NCBI GenBank assembly: GCA_036502085.1
Contig: DASXZD010000023.1
Coordinates: 1-64,000, forward strand
Direction: 5' to 3'
Source: PALSA-505 sp036502085
GTDB lineage: Bacteria; Actinomycetota; Actinomycetes; Streptosporangiales; Streptosporangiaceae
Length of the DNA: 64,000 bases
In this document: piece after piece, positions 35,030-45,200 of the stretch
How positions within the stretch are numbered: position 1 is the first letter of the stretch
How the letters are laid out: each line of letters begins with the position of its first letter
The notes under the pieces: generated by a model
Told to the model about the DNA's origin: nothing
Databases searched by the model: none
The model's input: only the letters and a program-made list of their open reading frames with translations
Translations under genes and position numbers: made by a program

Positions 35030-35085
35030 TCATGATCGCGAAGCGTTTGACGTGCTATTACGCGTAAAGGTCTTCGCGATCATGG
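35030..35085. repeat. 56-bp hairpin repeat, copy B
   Basis: The most symmetric copy: outer arms CATGATCGCGAAG and CTTCGCGATCATG pair perfectly over 13 bp, with an inner CGTG/CGCG stem and 6-nt loop on the same axis. It lies between the convergent MDR and PadR genes, 31 bp after one stop and 13 bp before the other, so it can act as a two-way terminator. Confidence 0.85.
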
Positions 35086-35098
35086 GGAGCGGGGGGAG

Positions 35099-36364
35099 TC
35101 AGGTGGCGGGGTCGTCCGGGGGCGCCTTGGGGGGCGTTGCTGCGGGCTCGTCGGCGCCGGGCGGCTGCGCGGGCTCGGGGGCGAAGACCTCGGTCTTGAT
35201 CCGGGTCAGCGCCTCGTCCAGGATCGTCCGCAGGTCGCCGAGGGTGTTCTCGCCGAGCCCGCTGGCGTGTGTGGCCAGTCGCCGCAAGTCCGACATGAAC
35301 CCGACCGCCACCCGCTCCAGGTCCCGCAGAGTGGCCGCATCGGGCCACACCGGCCCGTGCCCCGACCCAGACCCGCGCCCTGGCCGTTCCGGCCGGTCGT
35401 GCTGGCCCGGCCAGTCGCGCCATCCAGACCAGTCGCGCCAGCCCGGCCAGTCGCGCCAGTCTCCCCAGTCCTTCCGCGAGCCGCCGCGCCCGGCCCGGAA
35501 GCGTGCGCCGGCTTCCTCGCCTGCCCGCTGGAACTCCTCGTCCCCGCCGCGGCCGCCACCGGAGCGGTCCTGATCGCCGGGGCCTGGGACCCGATCCGTG
35601 AAGCGCTCCCACCCCCCCGCATCGCGTCCCCGCCGGCCCGGCCCCCGCGCTGGCCGCGCCTGCCGGGCCCCGCCCCGGGACGGGCCGGCATCGTCGGGCT
35701 CCGGCCGTCCCTCCGGGCTGGCCTGCTGTGCTTTCCCGCCGGCTTGCTGTGCCTTCTCGCCGGCCTGCTGCGCTCTCCCACCAGGCTGCTGGGCTTCCTC
35801 GCCAGCCTCGCCAGCCTCGCCAGCCTGCCGGGCTTCCTCGCCAGCCTCGCGGGCCTGCCGGGCCGCGTCGCCGGCTCGCCGGGCCTCCGCGTCGGCCTGC
35901 CGGGACTGCTCGCGCGCCTGCTCACGGGCCCCCCGGGCTTCCTCCCTGGCGCGCTGGGCTTCCCACCGGTCCTGCTTGTGCACGTCCTTGGCGGCCCAGG
36001 CGATCTCCTCGCGCAGGCTGCGGACGGTCTCCCTGACGTCTTCCTTGACCTCGCGCGCGATGTCGCGCACCGACTCGGTGATCTCCTCCTCCAGCTCGGC
36101 GAGATCGTCCACCCGGGCGCGGATCTCGTCGCGGCCCTTGTCGGTGAGCCGGTAAACCTTGCGCCCGTCGACATCGTCGTGGGTGACCAGGCCTTCTTCC
36201 TCGAGCCGCGCTAGCCGGGGGTAGATGGTGCCCGGCGACGGCGCGTAGACGCCCATGAACCGGTCCTGCAGCAGCCTGATCACTTCGTAGCCGTGCTTGG
36301 GCGCGTCGTCGAGCAGCTTGAGGAGGTACAGGCGGAGTCGTCCGTGGCGAAACACCGGGCTCAT
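35099..36364 (-). CDS. PadR-family regulator with very long repeat-rich tail
   Basis: 421 residues; PadR proteins are usually 110-200. Residues 1-80 are the winged helix (LRLYLLKLLDDAPKHGYEVI, PGTIYPRLARLEEEGLVT, GRKVYRLTDKGRDEI). Residues ~80-215 form a charged Ala/Glu/Arg helix-rich region, probably coiled coil. Residues ~215-330 are low complexity and include WRDWPGWRDWSGWRDW, encoded by an 18-bp tandem repeat at 35408-35461. A last helical segment (DLERVAVGFMSDLRRLATH) follows. Overlaps the DUF4097 gene by 4 bp (ATGA). Confidence 0.85.
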   Translation of the reverse strand: MSPVFRHGRLRLYLLKLLDDAPKHGYEVIRLLQDRFMGVYAPSPGTIYPRLARLEEEGLVTHDDVDGRKVYRLTDKGRDEIRARVDDLAELEEEITESVRDIAREVKEDVRETVRSLREEIAWAAKDVHKQDRWEAQRAREEARGAREQAREQSRQADAEARRAGDAARQAREAGEEARQAGEAGEAGEEAQQPGGRAQQAGEKAQQAGGKAQQASPEGRPEPDDAGPSRGGARQARPARGPGRRGRDAGGWERFTDRVPGPGDQDRSGGGRGGDEEFQRAGEEAGARFRAGRGGSRKDWGDWRDWPGWRDWSGWRDWPGQHDRPERPGRGSGSGHGPVWPDAATLRDLERVAVGFMSDLRRLATHASGLGENTLGDLRTILDEALTRIKTEVFAPEPAQPPGADEPAATPPKAPPDDPAT

Positions 36365-37221
36365 CGGTCCTCGCCTTCCTCCCGCTGGTTTCGTTCATTC
36401 TGCTGCGCTCGCTGCAGCAGCGCGACATCGCCGGACATGGTGCTGACCCACACGCTGCCCGAACCGCCGCCGAGTATTCCGCTTACCGGCTTCGCGCCGT
36501 AGCCCCCCGACGCGCCGAACCCGCGCTGGCCGTCCGCCGAGACCCCCAGGGACTCGAAGCCGCCGTGCACCTGGCCGGAGGCCGAGCGCAGCTCGACCTT
36601 GGCGTCGGTCTCGGCGGGCAGCCGGACCGCCACCTCGCCGGAGATCGTGGTTATCCGCATGTCCCCGGCCGCGGCGAGCTCGACGTCCGCGGTCACCCGC
36701 CCGCTGACCGTCTTGGCCTCCAGGCGGCCCACGCAGCCGTCGGCCAGGGTCAGGTCACCGGAGACCGAATGGAAGACGACCTTGCCGTCCAGCCCCTGGG
36801 CCTCGACATCCCCGGAGACCGTGTTGGCGTCCACGTCCCCGGTCACGCCGTCCAGCGTCATGTCGCCGGACACGCTCTTGAGCGAGGTCCGCGCGCAGAC
36901 CCCGGAGACGATCGCGGTCGCGTTCACCACGCCGAGCTGGGTCGGGCAGTCCTTCTGCACGGTGATCGTGATGTTCGCGGAGTGCCGCTGCGGGCGCAGC
37001 CAGCCGAGCAGGCCGTCCCAGGTCAGATCCTCGTACGTAACGGTGAGGATGCCTGCCTCGTGGGTGACCAGCAGCGGCTGGCCGGTTACCTCGGTCACTT
37101 CGAGCCTTGGTCGGTCGGCGGTGGTGAGCACGGCGACCGAGCCGGCGATAACCCTGACCCTGAGGGCGACGATGCCGTCGAAGTCGAGAGTGACGGGGGA
37201 GTCGATGGTCCACCGTGACAT
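36361..37221 (-). CDS. DUF4097 beta-strand repeat protein
   Basis: 286 residues from ATG at 37221 (GGAAGGAG upstream). Repeated short beta-strand units of the type VSGDMTLDGVTGDVDANTVSGDVEAQ, expected to form a beta-helix. No signal peptide or membrane helix is visible, so it appears cytosolic. DUF4097 proteins commonly pair with PadR regulators; the 4-bp overlap with padR downstream supports a joint role. Function unknown. Confidence 0.86.
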   Translation of the reverse strand: MSRWTIDSPVTLDFDGIVALRVRVIAGSVAVLTTADRPRLEVTEVTGQPLLVTHEAGILTVTYEDLTWDGLLGWLRPQRHSANITITVQKDCPTQLGVVNATAIVSGVCARTSLKSVSGDMTLDGVTGDVDANTVSGDVEAQGLDGKVVFHSVSGDLTLADGCVGRLEAKTVSGRVTADVELAAAGDMRITTISGEVAVRLPAETDAKVELRSASGQVHGGFESLGVSADGQRGFGASGGYGAKPVSGILGGGSGSVWVSTMSGDVALLQRAQQNERNQREEGEDR

Positions 37222-37293
37222 CGGGCGACTCCTTCCATGCCGCGCCTCAAGCGTTCTTCGGGGTGACCGGCGGCCGGCGGGATCGCCCCACAT

Positions 37294-37321
37294 ACGATAT
37301 ATCGCGTTTACCAAAAGTCAA
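37294..37321 (-). promoter_or_regulatory. Promoter of DUF4097-padR with overlapping palindromic operator
   Basis: On the minus strand TTGACT (37321-37316), a 16-bp spacer and TATCGT (37299-37294). The palindrome CGATATATCG (37295-37304) overlaps the -10 box, a placement typical of repressor operators. The likely binder is the PadR protein of the same operon. Confidence 0.55.
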
Positions 37322-37446
37322 GATCTGGCGCGATCCGCGCACCGCACATCCCTGCGGCCTTCGGCCTCCGGCCTCCGGCACCTGCTCGTTGTGACCGCTG
37401 CTCACCTAGTCATAGCAGCCGCCGGTAACGGTGCTCACCACCGGGG

Positions 37447-37638
37447 TTACTCCGTGTCCATGTCCGCATCTTCATCATCGACGGTCGCCAGCCAGCGGGC
37501 GAACCGGTCGATGGCGACCTCGAAGTCCGGGTTCAGATCCACGAACTCCCGGCAGCGCTCGGCCAGCCAGGCCAGGCTGACCTGCTCGTCGCCGCGCTGC
37601 TCTTCGAGTTCCTCGATGCCACGGTCGGTGAAGTACAT
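37447..37638 (-). CDS. DUF6104 family small protein
   Basis: 63 residues (MYFTDRGIEELEEQRGDE... FVDLNPDFEVAIDRFARWLA), acidic at the C-terminus. The ATG directly follows the kgd stop codon (TAG-ATG), so it is co-translated with Kgd. This small acidic protein is conserved behind kgd in streptomycetes and relatives; its function is not known to me. Confidence 0.8.
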   Translation of the reverse strand: MYFTDRGIEELEEQRGDEQVSLAWLAERCREFVDLNPDFEVAIDRFARWLATVDDEDADMDTE

Positions 37639-40600
37639 CTAAACGGTGCCGTCTTCTCCTGGTTCCAGCAGCAGTGCCTTCTCGACCAGCGCCTTATGCT
37701 CGGCCGCGTGCTTGGTGGCCGAGCCGGCCGCGGGCGCCGAACTCGGCGGCAGCGAGATGCGCCGCAGCGGCAGGTCGATGAGCTCGGGGAGCTTCAGCGC
37801 CATCCGCGACCAGGCGCCCATGTTGGCCGGCTCTTCCTGGACCCAGACGACCTCGCGCGCTGCCGGGTACCGGTCGAGCTCGGCCTTCAGCTCGGCGATC
37901 GGCAGCGGGTACAGCCGCTCCACCCGCACGATCGCGGTCTGCGGCGACGCGATGGCCCGCCGGTGCCCGGCGAGGTCGTAGTACACCTTGCCGCTGCACA
38001 GCAGCACCCGGCGCACGTTCTGCGCCGCCGCGTCGTCCAGCTCATGGTCGCCGATTACCGGCCGGAACGACCCGCTGGTGAAGTCGGCCACCGTCGACGT
38101 CGCGGTCTTCAGCCTGAGCATGGACTTGGGAGTGAAGACGATCAGCGGCTTGTGCCGCCCGGACAGTGCCTGCCAGCGGAGCAGGTGGAAGTAGCTGGCC
38201 GGCGAGCTCGGCATCGCCACGGTCATGTTGTCCTGAGCGCACAGGCTGAGGAAGCGCTCGACCCGGGCCGAGGAGTGGTCCGGGCCCTGGCCCTCGTAGC
38301 CGTGCGGGAGCAGCAGGACCAGGCTGGAGCGCTGTCCCCACTTCTGCTCGCCAGAGCTGATGAACTCGTCGACGATCGACTGAGCGCCGTTGATGAAGTC
38401 GCCGAACTGGGCCTCCCAGCAGACCAGCGCGTCGGGCCGGACGACCGAGTAGCCGTACTCGAAGCCGACGGCGGCGAACTCCGACAGCAGGGAGTCGTGC
38501 ACGTAGAACTTGGCGACGCCGGAGTTGAACTGGCGCAGCGGGGTGTAATCCTCGCCGGTCACCCGGTCCACGATCACGGCATGCCGCTGGCCGAACGTCC
38601 CGCGGCGGGTGTCCTGGCCGACCACCCGGACGGCGTGGGAGTCCATCAGCACCGAGCCGAACGCGAGCAGTTCGCCGGTCGCCCAGTCGATCGCGTCCTG
38701 GGCGACCATCGTGGCGCGGCGCTGCAACTGCGGTAGCAGCCGCGGATGCGGGGTGAAGCCCTCCGGCAAGTTCAGCTGGGTGTCGATGATCCTCTTGATG
38801 GTCTCCTCGGTGATCGCCGTGGCGACCCCGGCGTGGTTGACCGGCTCGTCCGCCTCCGGCTGGGGCTTGACCACGGCCCCGGGCTCGGCCGGCCGGTCCG
38901 CGGCCTCCCTGGTCTCGGTGAACACGCGCTCAAGCTGCTGCTGGTAGTCGCGGAGCGCGTCCTCGGCCTCTTCCAGGGTGATGTCGCCGCGGCCGATCAG
39001 CGCCTCGGTGTAGAGCTTGCGCACCGACCGCCTGGCGTCGATCAGGTCGTACATCAGCGGCTGGGTGAACGACGGGTTGTCCGCCTCGTTGTGCCCGCGC
39101 CGCCGGTAGCACACCATGTCGATGACGACGTCCTTGTTGAACTTCCGCCGGTAGGCGAACGCAAGCCTGCCGATCCGCACCACGGCCTCGGGGTCGTCGC
39201 CGTTCACGTGGAAGATCGGCGCCTGGATCATCCGCGCGACGTCCGTGGCGTACACGCTCGACCGGGAGTACTCGGGCGCGGTGGTGAAGCCGACCTGGTT
39301 GTTGACCACGATGTGGATGGTGCCGCCGGTGCGGTAGCCGCGCAGCTGGGACAGGTTGAGCGTCTCCGCGACCACGCCCTGGCCCGCGAACGCCGCGTCG
39401 CCGTGGATCAGCACGGGCAGCACGGTGAAGCCTTCCACGCCCACGTCCAGCACGTCCTGCTTGGCGCGGACGACGCCCTCCAGGACCGGGTCGACGGCCT
39501 CCAGGTGGCTGGGGTTGGCCACCAGCGAGGTGTGGATCGAGTAGCCGTCGGCGGCGACGAAGTCGCCCTCGGCGCCCAGGTGGTACTTCACGTCGCCGGA
39601 TCCGTGCATGCTGCGCGGATCCAGGTTCCCCTCGAACTCCTGGAAGATCTGCGCGTACGACTTGCCGACGATGTTCGCCAGCACGTTCAGCCGGCCCCGG
39701 TGGGCCATGCCGATCACGGCCTCGTCCATCTGCTGCAGCGCTGCCTCGGTCAGCACGGCGTCGAGCAGCGGGATCAGCGACTCGGCGCCTTCGAGCGAGA
39801 ACCTGCGCTGGCCGACGAACTTGGTCTGCAGGAACATCTCGAACGCCTCGGCCACGTTGAGCCTGCTCAGCACGCGGATCTGGTCGTCGTGCTCCGGCGG
39901 GTTGTGCGGCCGCTCGATGCGCGCCTGGATCCAGGCGCGCTCGTCGGGCTCCTGGATGTGCATGTACTCGATGCCGACCGTGCGGCAGTACGAGTCGCGC
40001 AGCACGCCGAGGATCTCGCGCAGCTTCATCAGCGGCCTGCCGCCGAATCCGCCGGTCGCGAACTCGCGCTCCAGGTCCCAGAGGGTAAGGCCGTGCTGGT
40101 TGATGTCGAGGTCGGGGTGCTTGCGCTGCTTGTACTCCAGCGGATCGGTGTCGGCCATCAGGTGCCCTCGCACCCGGTAGGCGTGGATCAGCTCGTGCAC
40201 CCGCGCGGGCTTGGTGATGTCATCCTCGTGGCCGGCCGGCAGGTCGCGCACCCAGCGGACCGGCTCGTACGGGATGCGCAGCGACTTGAAGACCTCGTCG
40301 TAGAAGCCACCGCCGCCGAGCAGCAGCTCGTTGATCAGGCGCAGGAAATCTCCCGACTGCGCGCCCTGGATGATCCGGTGGTCGTAGGTCGAGGTGAGCG
40401 TGACCGACTTGCTGATCGCCAGCCTGGCCAGCGTCTCCTCGGACGCGCCCTGGTACTCCGCCGGGTAGTCCATCGCGCCGACGCCGATGATGCATCCCTG
40501 CCCGGGCATGAGCCGGGGCACCGAGTGGACGGTGCCGATCGTGCCCGGGTTGGTCAGGCTGATCGTCACGCCGGCGAAGTCGTCGACCTCGAGCCGGCCG

Positions 40601-41484
40601 GTCCTGGCCCGGCGGATCACGTCCTCGTACGCCGTCCAGAACTGGCGGAAGTCCATCGTCTCGGCGGCCTTGATCGCCGGTACCAGGAGCTGGCGGGTCC
40701 CGTCGGCCTTGTGCACGTCGATGGCCAGGCCCAGGTTGACGTGGGCCGGCTTGACCAGCGTCGGCTTGCCGTCCACCTCGGTGAAGGAGTCGTTCATCTC
40801 GGGCAGCGTGCCGAGCGCCTTGACCACCGCGAAGCCGATCAGGTGGGTGAACGAGATCTTGCCGCCGCGGCCGCGGCCCAGGTGATTGTTGATCACGATG
40901 CGGTTGTCGACCAGCAGTTTGGCCGGCACCGAACGGACGCTCGTCGCCGTCGGCACGTCCAGGCTGGCCGCCATGTTGACGGCCGTCCGCGCGCCGACTC
41001 CGCGCAGCCGGACCAGCTCGGCGCCGTCGGCGGGCGGCCGCGCCGCCGCACCCGCGGCCGCAGCGGTCCCGGTCGGCCCAGTCCCGGCCTGCCCAGTCCC
41101 GGCCTGCCCAGTCCCGGCGGCAGCGGACGGCGCGCTCGGGACCTGCGGCGGGCCGGCCGTGCGGGCACCGCCGCCCGGCCCGGCGGTATCAGCCGCGGCG
41201 TCGGGGGCGGCAGCGTCGGACGGGGCTGCCGCCGACGGGTCCCGGCTCCCTGTGGCGGCGGTGGCGGGCGAGTCGGCGGTGGTGCTCGGCTGGTAGTCGG
41301 AGAAGAAATTCCACCACGCCCGGTCCACTGAACCAGGATCGGCCAGGTACCGCTGGTACAGCTCTTCGACCAGCAGTTCGTTCGGGCCGAATTCCGCGAC
41401 GCCCGCGGCCATCCGCGCCTGATCGCTGGCTGACGTGGAAGCAGTCGCGGACGCCCGCGGCGACTCAGAAGACACTGCGGACAT
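37639..41484 (-). CDS. kgd: Multifunctional 2-oxoglutarate decarboxylase/dehydrogenase (Kgd)
   Basis: 1281 residues from ATG at 41484. TCA-cycle enzyme fusing an E2-like succinyltransferase domain to a ThDP E1. N-terminal FGPNELLVEELYQRYLADPGSVDRAWWNFF; an Ala/Gly/Thr/Pro linker (about 45-160); E2-like core ending at DHRIIQGAQSGDFL (about 370); then E1 with HRGRLNVL, HGDAAFAGQGVVAETLNLSQLRGYRTGGTIH and ThDP-site NNQVGFTT. The linker contains 15-bp tandem repeats (41066-41118) encoding AGTGQ. The N-terminal E2-like domain lacks a lipoyl domain, as is normal for Kgd. Confidence 0.95.
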   Translation of the reverse strand: MSAVSSESPRASATASTSASDQARMAAGVAEFGPNELLVEELYQRYLADPGSVDRAWWNFFSDYQPSTTADSPATAATGSRDPSAAAPSDAAAPDAAADTAGPGGGARTAGPPQVPSAPSAAAGTGQAGTGQAGTGPTGTAAAAGAAARPPADGAELVRLRGVGARTAVNMAASLDVPTATSVRSVPAKLLVDNRIVINNHLGRGRGGKISFTHLIGFAVVKALGTLPEMNDSFTEVDGKPTLVKPAHVNLGLAIDVHKADGTRQLLVPAIKAAETMDFRQFWTAYEDVIRRARTGRLEVDDFAGVTISLTNPGTIGTVHSVPRLMPGQGCIIGVGAMDYPAEYQGASEETLARLAISKSVTLTSTYDHRIIQGAQSGDFLRLINELLLGGGGFYDEVFKSLRIPYEPVRWVRDLPAGHEDDITKPARVHELIHAYRVRGHLMADTDPLEYKQRKHPDLDINQHGLTLWDLEREFATGGFGGRPLMKLREILGVLRDSYCRTVGIEYMHIQEPDERAWIQARIERPHNPPEHDDQIRVLSRLNVAEAFEMFLQTKFVGQRRFSLEGAESLIPLLDAVLTEAALQQMDEAVIGMAHRGRLNVLANIVGKSYAQIFQEFEGNLDPRSMHGSGDVKYHLGAEGDFVAADGYSIHTSLVANPSHLEAVDPVLEGVVRAKQDVLDVGVEGFTVLPVLIHGDAAFAGQGVVAETLNLSQLRGYRTGGTIHIVVNNQVGFTTAPEYSRSSVYATDVARMIQAPIFHVNGDDPEAVVRIGRLAFAYRRKFNKDVVIDMVCYRRRGHNEADNPSFTQPLMYDLIDARRSVRKLYTEALIGRGDITLEEAEDALRDYQQQLERVFTETREAADRPAEPGAVVKPQPEADEPVNHAGVATAITEETIKRIIDTQLNLPEGFTPHPRLLPQLQRRATMVAQDAIDWATGELLAFGSVLMDSHAVRVVGQDTRRGTFGQRHAVIVDRVTGEDYTPLRQFNSGVAKFYVHDSLLSEFAAVGFEYGYSVVRPDALVCWEAQFGDFINGAQSIVDEFISSGEQKWGQRSSLVLLLPHGYEGQGPDHSSARVERFLSLCAQDNMTVAMPSSPASYFHLLRWQALSGRHKPLIVFTPKSMLRLKTATSTVADFTSGSFRPVIGDHELDDAAAQNVRRVLLCSGKVYYDLAGHRRAIASPQTAIVRVERLYPLPIAELKAELDRYPAAREVVWVQEEPANMGAWSRMALKLPELIDLPLRRISLPPSSAPAAGSATKHAAEHKALVEKALLLEPGEDGTV

Positions 41485-41795
41485 CGCCCTCTTCCGCACT
41501 CGAATTACCGGTCTTGAACGCATCAAGGCTACCTGTCAGCGAGATCGCCAAGCGCGTTATTCCACCGGGTTGGCGCCCGCCCGCGCGGGCGGCCCGGGCA
41601 CGCCACAGGGGCGGTGGTCGTCCGAGAGAGCGACGGCGACCCGCCGGGATGAGAGCGGCGGCCCGCGGGGAAGAGAACGGCCGAATCCAGGGGGAGGATT
41701 CATCACTGCGGTGCACCTTTGCTGCCCTTGGCGGCAAATGGCCCCTGGGTGCACGTCGCGCAGCGTGCTTATATGTGCACACGGAGGTGGCGTAG
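41485..41795. other. Divergent promoter region of kgd and the BlaI-like gene
   Basis: 311 bp with no gene I can support; the frames that cross it have no family resemblance. It must hold both promoters, but no clear -35/-10 pair stands out. Confidence 0.5.
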
Positions 41796-42173
41796 GTGCG
41801 GGAGTTCGGCGATCTCGAGAGCGCGATCATGGACGTGATGTGGGCAGCGGAGCGGCCGTACGCCGTCCGCGAGGTGCGCGAGAGCATGCGTTACACCCGC
41901 CCGGTCGCCTATACGACGGTGATGACCGTGATGGACATCCTGCACCGCAAGGGCGTGCTGTGCCGCGACAAGCACGGCCGGGCCTGGCACTACTGGCCGG
42001 TGGAGGCGCGAGAAGAGCATGACGCCAGGCTGATGGCGGAAGTGCTGCATTCGGGCGGCAACAAAGTGGTCACGATGCGGCGGTTCATCGAGCGGGTCAG
42101 CGATGATGACATGGAAAGCCTGCGCAGTGCGGTCAAAGATAGTGCTGTCGAGGATGTGGCCGTTCAGGCCTGA
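41796..42173 (+). CDS. BlaI/MecI/CopY-type repressor
   Basis: 125 residues from GTG at 41796 (GGAGG upstream). Winged helix (LESAIMDVMWAAERPYAVREVRESM, AYTTVMTVMDILHRKGVLCRDKHGRAWHYWP) then a dimerisation segment. In classical systems the repressor is cleaved by a BlaR1/M56 sensor protease; no M56 gene is next to it here. The next gene downstream on the same strand is the Asp-box protein, 123 bp away, a possible target. Confidence 0.88.
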   Translation: MREFGDLESAIMDVMWAAERPYAVREVRESMRYTRPVAYTTVMTVMDILHRKGVLCRDKHGRAWHYWPVEAREEHDARLMAEVLHSGGNKVVTMRRFIERVSDDDMESLRSAVKDSAVEDVAVQA

Positions 42174-42296
42174 CCAGCCGCTGGCCGCGGCCCCCTGGCC
42201 CGTGCGGGCGACCGGTACGATCGAGGGCTGCGGGATCCTCCCGTGTATTCGAGCACGGACTCCATCGCGGGGCTAAGGGCAGCGTGGCTAAGGGCA

Positions 42297-45200
42297 ATGG
42301 CGAACACGACAGGCAACTCCGAGGGCAGCGAGGCATCCCCTCCTGCTCAGCCTGGCAGTGCTCACCCTGATGACAGTGCTCAGCCCGGTAGCGTTCAGCC
42401 CGGCGACGAGGGCTATGAGTACACCGGCAGCTACGGGTACGGCCCCGGCTACGGCGATCCCGATGGCGGCGGTGGCTACGGTTACGCCTATGCGGCCGGA
42501 TACGGCGACGCGGACGAGCACGCCGCCGCCGGGCAGGCGGCAGGCATCGAGCCCGGAGACCAGCCCGGCAGCCAGCCCGGTGATCCGGCGGCCGTCTCCT
42601 ACCGGCCGCTGCCCCCGGTAGTCGGCGCTACTCCGGCGCTGAAGGGCTATCCAGGTGGGCCCGGCCTGGACCTGCCGGAGAACGGCCTGGCCGGGCGGGA
42701 TTCGCGTAACCTGCGCGCCCCGTCGGCCTGGCAACTCGCCCAGCGCGCCTGGCTCGAGTCGGGGGTCGAGTGGCAGCGGCCGGCCGCGGGCGCCCAGCCG
42801 GCCGAAGCCGAATGGGACCGCCTGCGGTCCGCGCCGTCCCGCGGGCCGCACGCGCCCCGCGGACCCGGCGGCCAGGCCATCGGCCAGACGATCACCTCCT
42901 CGCCCGGGCGCGTGTCCGGCAAGGCCCTGCTGTCCGGAAAGTCGCGACCGCTCGGCACGTCCCAGCTTCCGGGCAAGTCTCAGCCCACGGGAAGATCGTG
43001 GCGGCCGGGCCTGGCGTCGGGCGGCGCCCTGCACGTCCGACGCGGCGTGTGGCTGGCCGCGCTGGCCGTCATCGTCGTCCTGGCGCTCGTGATCGCCGGC
43101 TTCCTGCTCTTCGGGGGCGGCGGTAAGTCCGCGGGATCTGCGGCGGTGACGCAGTACCCGCCGGCCCGGCCGGCCGGGCCGGCGTTCAGCACCGATCCCG
43201 CCCAGCAGGGCCGCGGCATCTTCCAGTCGATCAGCAGCGTCGCCGCCTCGTCGGGAACGGTCGTCGCGGTGGGCAGCGAGGCGGGGGAGTGGGTGCCCCG
43301 CGCTCAGTTCGTCGTGTCGGTCGACGGCGGGCACAGCTGGCGGCTGGCCCCGGTTCTGGCCGCCCGCGGGAAGGTGGCATCGCCCGCTTACGTCCCCAAG
43401 CTGATCGCCGGCGGACCGGCGCTGCCCGGCGGGCAGGGCGGCTGGCTGGCACTCGGCTCCGGCGCCACCTGGACCAGCCCTGACGGCAAGACCTGGCTGC
43501 TGGCCGCGGGCACCGGAATCGGCCCGCTGCAGTCCGGCGACCACGTGGTAGCGCTGGCGCGCACCGGTAACGGCTTCATCGCCGCGGGCGAGAACGTGCC
43601 GCGAACCGGCAGCAGCAGCCCGGTGATCTGGACCTCGCCGAACGGGCTGAGCTGGCAGCGGCTGGCCGGCGGGAGCCTTAGCCTGGCCGCCCCCGGCGGC
43701 CGTGTGCTCAGGCTCACCGCGCTGGCGGCGCACCACAGCAACGTGATCATCCAGGGCGTGATCGCCACGGCGCCGCACGGCCGGGGCAAGCACCGGGTTC
43801 CTGCTGGGCTCACCGAGGGGGTCTGGCAGAGCAGCAACCAGGGCGCTAGCTGGGCACCGGCCAGCATCCCGGTCGGGACCGGCGCGGACCCCGCGATCGA
43901 CGGCGTGGCCGCCACCGGCTCCGGGTTCGTCGTGATCAGGCCCGGCGGCTCGAAAAAGACCGGGCCCGACGCGGTGGCCTACACGAGCACCGACGGGACC
44001 TCCTGGAGCCGGGCCGGGGCGATCACCGCGGCTAAGGAGGACAACCTTCGCGTCACCGCCGTCAGCGGCAGCGACCAGGGCGCGGTCGTCTCCGCCCTGA
44101 CCAGCAACGGCACCAAGGTGGCCTACCTGAGCAGCGACGGCAGCTCATGGCAGGGCGTCGCCAGCCTGGGCGGCGCCGGGCAGACGCTAGCCGGCCTCAC
44201 CGTGACGACCGGCGGCACCGTGGTCGCGGCCGGCGCGAGCGTCAGCGGTCCCGAGGGCCAGCAGCCTTACCTCGTCACCGCCAGGCCGGCCGGCGCGGCC
44301 AGCGCGGTCAGCTTCGCCGGTATCAAGGGCGCGACCGGCCCGGCCCTGGCGGTCAACGGGATCGCGGCGGCCGGCCGCCAGCAGGTCGCCGTCGGCAGCG
44401 CCAACGGATTCCCCGCCGCCTGGTCATCCGCACGGGCCGGCCACTGGACCCGGGCGAACTCGGCCGCCCTGGCCCGCTCCGGCCTCAGCGCGCTGAACGA
44501 TGTCATCAGTGGCCCGGCCGGCTGGCTCGCGGTCGGCGGGGTCATCTCCGCGGCACCCGCCCACCCGATCGTGGTGACCTCGCCGGACGGCTCTAGCTGG
44601 CAGGCCGCGGACGGGCAGAGCGCGTTCGCCGGACCCGGTGTCAGCGTCTACCAGGCCGCGGCCGGCCGCGCCGGGTACGTGATCGTCGGCACCCAGGTCA
44701 CCCCGGCGCACACGGTCAAGAAGACGACCTTCGTGCACGGGCACAAGAAGGTGACCAGCCATTTCTTCGCCGCCCGGACTGTCGCCGCCGCCTGGTGGTC
44801 CACCGGCCTGGCCAGCTGGAGCCGGGCGGGCGACGCCGGCGCCGGTGACCTGGACGGCCCCGGCGTGCGGCAGATGTTCGGGGTCACCGCGGGCGGCGGC
44901 GGCTTCGTCGGGGCCGGAACGGTCAACGGCGCTCCGGCCGTCTGGACCTCCCCCGACGGCAAGCAGTGGCAGCTGACCGGCCTGCGGGTGCCCAACGGGG
45001 CCAGCAGCGCCGTGCTGACCAGGGTCGCCGCCGTCGGCAACGCGATCGTGGCCACCGGGACGCAGACCACGCCCGGCGGGTCGCTGCCGTTCGCCGAGTA
45101 CTCCTCGGACGGCGGGACCGTGTGGCAGCAGGCCACGCTGAGCGCACCCGGCGGTACCGCCAGCGTGACCGGACTGACCGCGGCCGGGCGAGGATTCACC

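Noticed and set aside
41826..41845. GCGATCATGG inside the BlaI-like gene, a partial match to the 56-bp hairpin
   Set aside because: Only one half-arm matches and there is no opposing arm; it is ordinary coding sequence.
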